Below are positions 1 through 7,300 of a DNA stretch of 15,881 nt, piece after piece (within the stretch, counting starts at the first letter, position 1; the number at the start of each line of letters is the position of its first letter). Source of the DNA: DALYDP01 sp964541635 (GTDB lineage Bacteria; Patescibacteriota; Gracilibacteria; Peribacterales; Peribacteraceae); the NCBI GenBank assembly GCA_964541635.1, contig CAZIQM010000029.1, positions 1 to 15,881 on the forward strand, in the 5' to 3' direction. The notes under the pieces were generated by a model. That model was given only the letters and a program-made list of their open reading frames with translations. It made no database searches and was not told the origin of the DNA. The position numbers were made by a program, and so were the translations under genes.

Positions 1-1380
1 GCCGACGCGGTACTTGTTCTGGACCAATTCGCCGACGCTGCGGATGCGGCGGTTGGAGAGGTGGTCGATGTCGTCCGGCGCGCCCTGGCCGTTGTTGAGG
101 CGGATGAGCTCGCGGAGGATCTCGATGAAGTCCTTCACCTGGAACACGCGGTGCGCTTCGTCGCTCGGGGTGTCGAAGTCGAACCGGCGGTTCATCTTGT
201 AACGGGCGATGGTGCCCATGTCGTACTTCTTGAAGTCGAAGAACAGACCGTCGATGAGGCTCTTCGCGTTCTCCGGCGTGGCATAGTCACCGGGGCGGAT
301 GCGGCGGTAGATGCTCTGGTACGCGTCTTCCACGGCCGTGGCGGTGTCCTTGTCGAGCGTGAGGCCCACGAAGTCGTGCTCCGGCTTGAGGTCGGCGAAG
401 AGTTCGCGGATCGATTCATCGGTCGTGTAGCCGAACACGCGCAGGAGCTGCGTGACCGGGATCTTGCGCTTGCGGTCGATCTTGCAGGTGATGATGCCCT
501 TGCGGTCCGTCTCCACCTCGAGCCACACGCCGCGCTTGGGGATGATCTTCGCCGCGTGGTACTTCGGGTAATCGGTCATCGTCGAGAAGAACACGCCCGG
601 CGAGCGGACGAGCTGGTGGACGACGACGCGCTCGATGCCGCCGACGACGAACGTGCCGCTGTCGGTCATGAGCGGGATCGAACCGAGGAACACGTCTTGT
701 TCCTTGATTTCACCGGTCTCCTTGTTGATGAGCTGGACGTGGCCCTTCATCGCCGCCTCGTACGTGAGGTTGCGGCGCTTGCAGGTTTCGGGGTCGTACT
801 TGGCGGGGTCGAATGTGTGGCCGAGGATGCGCAGCTCCATCTTCTTGCCGGAGAAGTCCGTGATGGGCGTCACTTCCTGGAGCAGCTCCTGGAGGCCTTC
901 CGTGAGGAACCACTTGTAGCTTTCGATCTGCATTTCGATGAGGCTCGGGACCTGCGAGATGCCCTGGTCGTCGACCAGGAACACGCGTTCGCCCACGACC
1001 TTCTTCGGCTGCAGGTGGGCGGGCAGGTTCTTGAGCGAGGCCGGGATCTTGCCCGCGGGAGCCGCGAGGTGCGGGATGACGTTCGGGAGGATGCCGGCCG
1101 GAACGTCGAGCGTGTACTTGCCGGTCGCGACGAACGACGCCTTCTTCGGCGCCGCCTTCGCGGGCGCCTTGGCGACGGGGGCCTTGAGCGGCTTCTTCGC
1201 CTCCACGGTCTTCGTGGCAGGCTTGGCCGCCTTCGGGGCGACCTTCTTCGGAGCCGCCTTCTTGGGGGCGGGCTTCGCGGCCTTCTTGGGCGCGGCTTTC
1301 TTCGGCGCGGCCTTCTTCGCGGGCTTCGCCTTCTTCGGTGCAGCCTTCTTCGCTGCTTTCTTCGCGGGCTTCTTGGCCAT
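1..1380 (-). CDS. rpoB: RNA polymerase beta subunit, N-terminal part (runs off left edge)
   Basis: This is the catalytic beta subunit of RNA polymerase, acting in transcription with alpha, beta' and sigma. The 460 codons present end at the conserved DDIDHLSNRRIRSVGEL segment. Other family hallmarks are PSLIEMQIESYKWFL (from residue 145), INKETGEIKEQDVFLGSIPLM, GGIERVVVHQLVRSPGV and PENAKSLIDGLFFD. The first of these lies near residue 27 in Bacillus RpoB, so this protein has about 118 extra N-terminal residues. Residues 1-82 are almost only Lys, Ala and Pro in KKAAP-type repeats, like histone H1 tails; residues 83-144 are ordinary sequence. The ATG at 1380 is preferred because a good promoter and a folded leader lie just upstream. 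A GTG at residue 129 could give a normal-length protein but lacks a visible start signal. rpoC is expected beyond the left edge. Identity is certain; the start is likely. Confidence 0.97.
   Translation of the reverse strand, partial: MAKKPAKKAAKKAAPKKAKPAKKAAPKKAAPKKAAKPAPKKAAPKKVAPKAAKPATKTVEAKKPLKAPVAKAPAKAAPKKASFVATGKYTLDVPAGILPNVIPHLAAPAGKIPASLKNLPAHLQPKKVVGERVFLVDDQGISQVPSLIEMQIESYKWFLTEGLQELLQEVTPITDFSGKKMELRILGHTFDPAKYDPETCKRRNLTYEAAMKGHVQLINKETGEIKEQDVFLGSIPLMTDSGTFVVGGIERVVVHQLVRSPGVFFSTMTDYPKYHAAKIIPKRGVWLEVETDRKGIITCKIDRKRKIPVTQLLRVFGYTTDESIRELFADLKPEHDFVGLTLDKDTATAVEDAYQSIYRRIRPGDYATPENAKSLIDGLFFDFKKYDMGTIARYKMNRRFDFDTPSDEAHRVFQVKDFIEILRELIRLNNGQGAPDDIDHLSNRRIRSVGELVQNKYRVG
1135..1380 (-). 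other. Lys/Ala/Pro-rich histone H1-like tail of RpoB
   Basis: Codons 1-82 of rpoB encode a low-complexity basic tail made of KK, AA and P units. Lysine codons alternate AAG and AAA and alanine codons vary (GCC, GCG, GCT, GCA), so the tail is not a recent exact DNA repeat and looks kept at protein level. Such tails bind DNA or RNA non-specifically in histone H1 and in bacterial H1-like proteins. A nucleic-acid-tethering role for the polymerase is inference. Confidence 0.85.
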
Positions 1381-1398
1381 AAGAGAGTGAATGGGGAC

Positions 1399-1462
1399 GC
1401 AGGGAAACGCCCTGCACGTGACCACAGTATTTTCGCAATGGTTAGCGAAAAACGGGTGGTCA
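1399..1462 (-). promoter_or_regulatory. Folded 5' leader of rpoB mRNA
   Basis: Two stem-loops lie between the rpoB promoter and ATG. The distal one has an outer 7-bp stem (1419-1425 with 1456-1462, TGACCAC/GTGGTCA in the mRNA) around an inner 7-bp stem (1430-1436 with 1445-1451, TTTTCGC/GCGAAAA) with an 8-nt loop. The proximal one, 1399-1404 with 1410-1415 (GCAGGG/CCCTGC), ends 18 nt before the start codon. There is no U-tract, so neither is a simple terminator. A role in translational or attenuation control is inferred from position. Confidence 0.55.
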
Positions 1463-1505
1463 GGCAGCGCTCAAAACACAATCGAAGCCAGCTGTTGACG
1501 GGCGC

Positions 1506-1533
1506 ATTGTAGAGCCAAAAACGACCAGGTCAA
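1506..1533 (-). promoter_or_regulatory. Sigma70-type promoter of rpoB
   Basis: On the minus strand TTGACC (1533-1528) is followed after 16 nt by TACAAT (1511-1506). This puts transcription start near 1500 and gives a leader of about 120 nt before the rpoB ATG. It implies that rpoB is transcribed alone here, not from an upstream rplJ-rplL operon, because the next upstream gene points away. Confidence 0.7.
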
Positions 1534-1637
1534 ACGCGAAACGGCCATATTCTGCATCAACCATTCGTTGTACATCGCCGTTCCCACCTCATATCCACGC
1601 GAGCAGGTGGTTCGACGCGTGCAGAAACGACGGATAG

Positions 1638-1646
1638 TGCTACGAT
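1638..1646 (+). promoter_or_regulatory. Extended -10 element before the DUF7796-like gene
   Basis: TGCTACGAT matches an extended -10 box (TGn plus TACGAT). It ends 10 nt before the ATG at 1657, so the transcript would start only a few bases before the start codon. No good -35 box is visible. Confidence 0.4.
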
Positions 1647-1656
1647 CGCGTCACAC

Positions 1657-2505
1657 ATGCGACCCATACCAGTTCATGAGGATCGACCCCCGCGCATCGC
1701 CATCTGCGTGTCGGGGCAGGCGCGGACGCTGGAGCGGACCATCGGATATTTCGAAAAAAACCTTCTCCGGAAGCTCGAACAGCCCATCGTTTTCGCGCAT
1801 GTCACCGACGAGGAAGATCTAGAAAAAATACAGCTCCTGCGTCCCGAGAAGTATGCGGTCGGGGATCCGCCGATCGACGAAGACCGATACCCCTTCACGC
1901 GACGGATGTTCCAATGGACCTTAAACCGCTACAAAGGCGCCTCGGGTGCCAATACCTGGCTGAATATCCTGTATCAACTCCAGTCGTGGCATGTCGCGAA
2001 CTCATTAAAACAACAGTACGAACGCGCGCAGGGATGGACGTTCGACTGGGTCTTCCGGATTCGCCCCGATTGCCCGCCAGGACGACCGATCGAACAATTG
2101 GACCTGCTTGATCCGGCATGCGTGTACGTTCCCGCGCATGATAGCTGGGGCGGGGTATGCGACCGCTTTGGGTTCGGCGGATCAAAAGCCATGGATACGT
2201 ATGCGTCCCTATTCGCGCATATCGAAGCGATCGCGAAAGAGCACAAGGGCATCGACGGAATGAGCACGGAACATTGCCTACGGACCCACCTCGAGGGAGA
2301 GGGCATCCCGATTCGCAACACGCGTGCCGAGCTATTGCTTCTGCGAGCAGACGGGAGGGTGATTTACCCATGCAGGTCCAGAAAGGAAGACCGGATTTCG
2401 TGGGTCATGTTCATGCGAAAATGCATATACTTTGCGCTGCACAGGCCGGGTGAATTGCCACGGATCGTCATCCTGGCGCTGGGTAAGCGAGGCACGAACC
2501 GATAA
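1657..2505 (+). CDS. DUF7796-like putative glycosyltransferase
   Basis: A 282-residue soluble protein with no signal peptide. It opens with a Rossmann-like strand, IAICVSGQARTLERTIGYF (about residues 14-32). Mid-protein it has FDWVFRIRPDCPPG and then DSWGGVCDRFGFGGSKAMD, features seen in glycosyltransferase-like families of the DUF7796 type that often sit in polysaccharide loci; the RPD may act as a metal-binding DxD variant. Donor and acceptor cannot be told. The ATG at 1657 has no Shine-Dalgarno sequence, but an extended -10 box lies just upstream. The gene ends 4 nt from the stop of the convergent STELLO-like gene, and the two may act in one glycosylation step. It looks somewhat less GC-rich than its neighbours, which hints at transfer. 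The family call is from recall of motifs and is moderate. Confidence 0.65.
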   Translation: MRPIPVHEDRPPRIAICVSGQARTLERTIGYFEKNLLRKLEQPIVFAHVTDEEDLEKIQLLRPEKYAVGDPPIDEDRYPFTRRMFQWTLNRYKGASGANTWLNILYQLQSWHVANSLKQQYERAQGWTFDWVFRIRPDCPPGRPIEQLDLLDPACVYVPAHDSWGGVCDRFGFGGSKAMDTYASLFAHIEAIAKEHKGIDGMSTEHCLRTHLEGEGIPIRNTRAELLLLRADGRVIYPCRSRKEDRISWVMFMRKCIYFALHRPGELPRIVILALGKRGTNR

Positions 2506-2509
2506 TGCG

Positions 2510-3493
2510 TTAGCGATTCGCGGCCGCATCCTTGATCCACGCGCGGCACGCCACCATTTCGTCTTTCGGAACCACACCCGCGCTGATCAACGCCGCATAG
2601 GCACGTTCGACGTTCTCAAACGGATCCTTCGTGAATTCGGCCTCTTCGAGCGCCGCGATGGTCGGGTGAACGCCGACGTAGCAGTCCATCTCTTGTCTCA
2701 GATCGTTCATGAGATCGTGCTCATTGCGATCCTGCACCACCATCGCCTCCGTGAATCCGAGCGCGCTCCCCTGTTCCCATAACAGCCGCTGCGCGATGTA
2801 CCCGCGCAGAATATCGGTGAAGCGGAAACTGACCTGCGCCGGAAGATAGAGGAACGCGAAGGAATCCCGGTGCCAGAACGTGCACTGTGAATTGAACGGA
2901 CAATACGTGCGCGGAGCGAGTGCCATGCGCTCGCCAACATGAAAGTGAACATCGCCGGGAAAGAGCAACCGATGGAGCGCGTCGACGTCTGGCTGCCGAT
3001 CGGCGAGCGATTGCCACACGCCGATCGTGGCGGAAGCGTTCTGCAACGGCGCGACGTCATCATGCACGTGATCCAGCGGGAACCCGCGCGGCCATACGAA
3101 CGCATCGCTGAAGTACCGATAGACGTTGGCAAAGCCCGACGCCGAGTCGCAGCGACGGGAGCACGTCCACTGGGGGCGCTCCCAACCCTCAAGCGGGAGA
3201 TTGTCATCGTCGGTGTCGTAAATATCCGTCGCGCCCTGCTTGAGCGCGTACAAATACCCGATGTTTTTGCGGGCGTAGTTGTTCTCGGGGCAATGCTCAG
3301 TGTAGGCAAAACCGAGATCACGCTGATCGTCGATCGACAGGTACGTGAGCGTATCCGACGACGCGACTTTTTTACTCTTCTTGTCGCCGACGAGAACGAC
3401 GTGCCACTCCGGCAGTTTCTGCCACATTTTCACCGCCTCCGTCTCGCCATGAATGCCGGTGATGACGATGAACTTCGTGAACGAAGCGGCCAC
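2510..3493 (-). CDS. STELLO/DUF288-family glycosyltransferase-like protein
   Basis: A 327-residue soluble protein. It matches the STELLO/DUF288 fold, best known from plant Golgi proteins that support cellulose synthase and related to GT75-type enzymes. Hallmarks in order are KFIVITGIHGETEAVKMW and WHVVLVGDKKSKK near the N-terminus; YARKNIGYLYALKQGA then IYDTDDDN (about residues 73-98), the likely metal/nucleotide-sugar site; VWPRGFPLDHV; QPDVDALHRLL; CPFNSQCTFW; and FRFTDILRGYIAQRLLW. The start is a GTG at 3493, preceded by TGGTAGGAT; the AGGA inside it could also be a Shine-Dalgarno sequence, so the start signal is ambiguous. Convergent with the DUF7796-like gene, with no room for a terminator between them. 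The family is clear; the substrate is unknown. It probably transfers sugars to a surface glycan or protein. Confidence 0.82.
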   Translation of the reverse strand: MAASFTKFIVITGIHGETEAVKMWQKLPEWHVVLVGDKKSKKVASSDTLTYLSIDDQRDLGFAYTEHCPENNYARKNIGYLYALKQGATDIYDTDDDNLPLEGWERPQWTCSRRCDSASGFANVYRYFSDAFVWPRGFPLDHVHDDVAPLQNASATIGVWQSLADRQPDVDALHRLLFPGDVHFHVGERMALAPRTYCPFNSQCTFWHRDSFAFLYLPAQVSFRFTDILRGYIAQRLLWEQGSALGFTEAMVVQDRNEHDLMNDLRQEMDCYVGVHPTIAALEEAEFTKDPFENVERAYAALISAGVVPKDEMVACRAWIKDAAANR

Positions 3494-3499
3494 GGAAAA

Positions 3500-3508
3500 A
3501 TCCTACCA
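3500..3508 (-). promoter_or_regulatory. Extended -10 (or Shine-Dalgarno) before the STELLO-like gene
   Basis: Minus-strand TGGTAGGAT ends 6 nt before the GTG at 3493, which would place transcription start exactly on the start codon. The same bases contain AGGA spaced 7 nt from the GTG, so a ribosome-binding role cannot be excluded. Confidence 0.4.
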
Positions 3509-3556
3509 AGAATCAACCGAAACCGACAGAGGGCGTTTGCCGGACCATCTACGGGA

Positions 3557-3751
3557 ATGCTTCATCTTCCCGCGCACCGCGGCGAAACCGAGGTGGCGAA
3601 ACTGTTGGACGAAACGCTGAAGGAGGAATTCGCAGCCGACGAGAAACTCACGAAGATCGCGACGAAGGACGTGAACCCGTCGGCGGCGAAGGCTCCGCGG
3701 TCACGAGGAACGTCTCGAGCGTCATCGAAAGCGACGGCAACAACCGCATGA
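3557..3751 (+). pseudogene. C-terminal remnant of a YciF/DUF892 ferritin-like gene
   Basis: The translated 64 residues contain GETEVAKLLDETLKEEFA and then ADEKLTKIATKDVNPSAAKA, which aligns with the last helix of E. coli YciF (AAKLLKETLEEEKATDIKLT and following). The family normally has about 160 residues in a four-helix ferritin-like bundle, linked to stress responses. Upstream helices are missing. One frame back, bases 3543-3555 encode RTIYG, where the family has a conserved YG, and a single extra base near 3553-3557 would join the two frames. The fragment starts 64 nt from the GTG of the oppositely oriented STELLO-like gene, and its 3' part overlaps the tail of the small gene at 3648-3938. 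I read it as a gene truncated by rearrangement. Confidence 0.7.
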
Positions 3752-3938
3752 TTTTTTCGGCGGCGTTTTTCGTGCGGCACTTCATCGTGAAAATCCTGTC
3801 GCCGACGTCGACCGAAAGAACCTCCATCTGCGGGGCGAGCAACGCCTGGCGCATCGTTTCGGCGTCCGTCGAAGAACCGCGGTACGCTGCGCGCACGAGG
3901 ACCACGCGCTCGCCGTCGTGGGACAGCGGCAGCGGCAT
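3648..3938 (-). CDS. Small protein of unknown function (second of a coupled pair)
   Basis: A 96-residue product, family not recognised. Residues 1-75 look like a compact alpha/beta domain: ERVVLVRAAYRG, TDAETMRQALLAP, MEVLSVDVGDRIFTMKC, then a helix KNAAEKIMRLLPSL. The last 20 residues (Ser/Pro/Arg-rich) are read antisense to the decayed DUF892 fragment and are probably acquired read-through. Its ATG lies 1 nt after the TGA of the upstream small gene, which implies translational coupling. The domain core resembles that gene's C-terminal half (P-x-P start, T-x-A-x-x-M, AP, LSV), so the two may be duplicates. No signal peptide or membrane segment. Whether it is a real gene rests mainly on the coupling. 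Confidence 0.55.
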   Translation of the reverse strand: MPLPLSHDGERVVLVRAAYRGSSTDAETMRQALLAPQMEVLSVDVGDRIFTMKCRTKNAAEKIMRLLPSLSMTLETFLVTAEPSPPTGSRPSSRSS

Positions 3939-3939
3939 G

Positions 3940-4236
3940 TCAGATGTGCTCGCCGACGTACGGATGGTCGTAGACGACGGAGAGGAGCTTGCCCTTGGGC
4001 GCCATAAGGTTGATGCGTTTTTGAACCATGCGTTGCGCCTCTGTGTTCGCGTCGTCGACGTGCACGGCGAGCCTGCTTGCCCCCTCGTCAGCCACCGTCA
4101 CACCGGGAATCGGAACGACGGTCTGGCGCGCTCCCGCACGCAATTTATCGATGATGCTCATGCCCGTCGTACTGGGCATGTGACGCATCTCGCGCTCATC
4201 CATGTCTCCCAGGAAGCTCACGATCATCGTCGCCAT
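3940..4236 (-). CDS. Small protein of unknown function (first of a coupled pair)
   Basis: A 98-residue product, family not recognised. It has a short N-terminal segment (MATMIVSFLGDMDEREMRHM), then DKLRAGARQTVVPIPGVTVAD, RLAVHVDDANTEAQRM and PKGKLLSVVYDHPYVGEHI. The ATG at 4236 is chosen because the terminator of the large gene upstream (4308-4345) lies inside the longer frame that begins at 4350. A -10-like TATGCT ends 8 nt before this ATG. The stop is 1 nt from the start of the next small gene, so both should be co-expressed. The latter half resembles that gene weakly (T-x-A-x-x-M, AP, LSV spacing). No function can be given. Confidence 0.55.
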   Translation of the reverse strand: MATMIVSFLGDMDEREMRHMPSTTGMSIIDKLRAGARQTVVPIPGVTVADEGASRLAVHVDDANTEAQRMVQKRINLMAPKGKLLSVVYDHPYVGEHI

Positions 4237-4244
4237 ATGTGCAA

Positions 4245-4250
4245 AGCATA
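4245..4250 (-). promoter_or_regulatory. Possible -10 box of the small gene pair
   Basis: Minus-strand TATGCT lies 8 nt before the ATG at 4236, with a loose -35 match TTCGAC (4275-4270) at an over-long 19-nt spacing. It follows the terminator of the upstream gene, where a new promoter is expected. Weak on sequence alone. Confidence 0.3.
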
Positions 4251-4307
4251 CACGACATTTGACGCCTTCGTCGAATGCATGCCCTTCCCTTTTCGTGGCC
4301 ATTTTCG

Positions 4308-4345
4308 AAAACACCCGGCCCCTTCCGCATCGGGAGAACCGGGTG
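4308..4345 (-). terminator. Intrinsic terminator of the secreted modular protein gene
   Basis: CACCCGG (minus strand, 4345-4339) pairs with CCGGGTG (4318-4312) around a 20-nt loop that can pair further, followed by TTTT (4311-4308). It begins 8 nt after the stop codon at 4354-4356. Confidence 0.7.
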
Positions 4346-4353
4346 CGCATAGT

Positions 4354-7300
4354 TCAAATGGCAACGCAGCGCGTATTCGTTCCCGTCACGACGACAGGAG
4401 ACGAACACGCCGACACGTTCGAGGGATCACACAATTTCACCGAGGTACCGGGCGTCGGGAACGTCGAGAGGGACCACTCGTAACGGGTGATGAGACCGGT
4501 GGGACCGCAGTACGTCGCGGAACGATCGAGCGTGTTACTGGCGGAATCGTAGAGGCCGGCGCATTTCCCCGCGCTCACGACGTACGAGAGCTGCAGCGTG
4601 CGCACCGAGCCGGAACACCGAACCTTCGCGTAGTTCAACCGGAGCGACATGGAACCGTCGCCGGGGGCGGACGATGAGGAATACGTCGACGAGCTGGAGG
4701 CTTGGGGTTGCGATGAAACGGAGGAAGACGATGAAACGGAGGACGATGAGGAAGAAGAGGACACGGAAGAAGATGAGGAGGACGGGTCGATGCCGTCGGA
4801 CGGACGAAGCATGATGGCGTCGGCGTCGATGAGGCGCGGCGACAGATGGAGCGGATCCACCTGCTTGCCGGTATACCAGTTGCCGTAGAGCGTTTTGCTG
4901 CCGGGACGGACGGTGCGGATCGCAATTTTCTGCCATGTGATGCCGTCCCACTGGATGCCCACCGGAGGCTCGCGCTGGTCGATGGTCACCGCCGCCATGT
5001 CGGCGTCCGACATCGGCGTGGTATCGGCGAACACCTGGAGACGCACCGCGGTGACGGACTGGGGCTGTGAAACCCACGTGGCGTAGACGTCGTAGGAGCC
5101 GGGGGTAAGCGCGCGTCCGCCGTCGTTTGCAGTGATGCGCGCGACGGGATCGGGAACGGTGGCCGGGGCGTCGTTACGCAACACCACGTGCGCGCCGCGA
5201 TAGGACGAAGGGTCGTCCGTCCGCGGGGCGACAAAGTAGTCGGTCGACGCCGTCTGCAACGAAGGATCTGCGTCATCGAGCACGAACGTCGTCGGAGGCT
5301 CTTGGTCCGCGCTGCGGCGCAGCATGAAACCGTCGACGAGGACGATGCCCGGCACGTAGGAACTGCGCAGGACATGGGGCGTGACTTGGATGGTCGCGGC
5401 GCCGTCGGACGGAAGGTAAGCCTTACCGATGACGCGCCAATCCGCACCATCGAACGTTTCGCCGGCGGCAGGAACGGTTTGGTTCACCAGGAAAACGTTG
5501 CCGCCGTCTTTCGCGCGAACGGTCACGAGCGCCGCTCGCGTCGCGCCCTCGATCGAAGGCCACGTGGCGAGAACGTCGTACATCCCGGCGCGCAGGGGCG
5601 GCACGACGAATTGAACGTAGGACGATGATCCGATGCCCAGCGCGCGCTCGGGATGCAACTCGGCGTGACCGCCGCGGTACCCGCCCTGGACGAACGACGA
5701 CTGGTGCGCCATGGCGTGGACGGAGTACTCGTCGTCGAGCGCGACGGTGTCGACGGGTGCATTCGCGTAGGGCGTGTCCCCGATGCGGCGCAGGACGAGC
5801 GCGTCGATGACGATCGGCTTACCCGTGGCACCCGCGCGGATGCGATCGGGATCGGCCCATGTCACCATCGTGGCGTTCGCGAGCAGGTCGATCGCGCCCA
5901 CCTTGCGATACGTCACGCCGCCGATGACTGCGCCAGAGGGCGCGTCGGCCAACGAGACCGGGCGCGAAAAATCGAGGTAGTCCACCGGCGAGAACGTCGC
6001 CATGCTGCGGAAGTCGATCGCGGCGCGCGGGGACGCGTCGGGCGACGCTTTCCACGTCGCGTAAACCTCGTACCGCCCGGGCACGACGCTCGTGCTCCAT
6101 GACACCGCGGTTCCCGTGGCGCACGTCGAGTACGAACCGCCGACCGACGCCGTATCCGCGACGGACGTGCAACGGTAATCGGGACGCATCATCGAGTTGT
6201 CGAGCACGATGTCGACGGACGAGTCGGTGGAATCCGACGCGTTGTATTCCTCGTTGTCCTGCGCACCAGCGCATCCCGGATCCTGGGGGTAATCCCCTTT
6301 TCCGTCGCCGTCGTTATCGATGCCGTCCTGGCAGGCGCTGCGCGGGTTGCTTTCATCGACATCCGTCTGGCCGGCACAAGAGAAATCGGCTCCTGCATCG
6401 ACAGCGCCGTCGCCGTCGTTGTCGATGCCGTCGGAACACTGCGGAAGGACGCACTGCGCGTTGCCCGTGATCACGACGGCGGAACTGCAATCGGCGCGGT
6501 TGTTCCCGTCACACAGCTTCACCGACTCCCCCACGCGGAAGAGGGCGTTGAAATCCTTCGTCGCAACCGTGACCGTGCCGCTGCGCTGGCAAAAGAGATT
6601 GGCCGAGTGAACGATGAGATCGTTCGACGCGACGAGCATGTGCGCGCACGTATCGAAATTCTTGGAATACGACACGTTCACGGAACATCCGTTCGCGACG
6701 ACGGACGTCAGCGCGATGTTTTGGCTCACGTTCAGTTCATCCGCATCGAGCAGGTCCTGGCAGCCAGGATCCTGGGGAAAATCTGTTTTTCCGTCGCCGT
6801 CGTTATCGATGCCGTCCTGGCACGCGGCAAGCGGCGGGACGGAAGACGACGAAGAGACGGCGGAAGACGACGAGGAACCTCCGGGAACTTTCCGGATGAG
6901 CAGGTAATGGGCACGCGACAACCCGCCCTTGGGGAACGTGAGCGCGACTTGGTAGGTTTGCATGCCCGACTCGCTCACGGAGAAGGATCCGATGTTCTGG
7001 AAGGCGATATCGGATCCGCACCAGGTATAGCCACTGCAATTCGTCGCCATCACGAGGTCCGCTTTCGACGGCGCGTTTTGGTCGACCGACCACGCACCGA
7101 TCTGGCGATACGACCGATCGAACGCCGTGTACGTGACGGGAGGAACGGCGGGGGTATTCCCCGGCCAATCGGCATACAATTCGTAGCTACCCGGATCCAA
7201 ACGATCCCTCCACCAGACGGTGCGCGCGGGCACGTTCTCGCCCGAACACGTGATCACGCCGTCCCACGTGGAACAGTACGGGGCGTAGGTTCCGATCGGG

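Noticed and set aside
938..1390. Plus-strand frame rich in Phe, Ala and Gly that looks like a membrane protein
   Set aside because: It is the antisense reading of the Lys/Ala/Pro tail of RpoB, which gives Phe/Gly/Ala by codon complement.
61..1512. Long plus-strand frame (483 codons) opposite rpoB
   Set aside because: Antisense shadow of the clear RpoB frame; its Leu/Arg-rich product has no family features.
2939..3556. Plus-strand frame leading into the DUF892 remnant
   Set aside because: This part is antisense to the STELLO-like gene and shows no DUF892 helices; only the end from about 3557 is meaningful.
4237..4350. Longer start for the first small gene
   Set aside because: The added codons contain the terminator of the upstream gene and look non-coding.
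4649..4888. Very acidic plus-strand frame (Glu/Asp runs)
   Set aside because: Antisense of the poly-Ser linker; the purine-rich strand reads as Glu/Asp by necessity.
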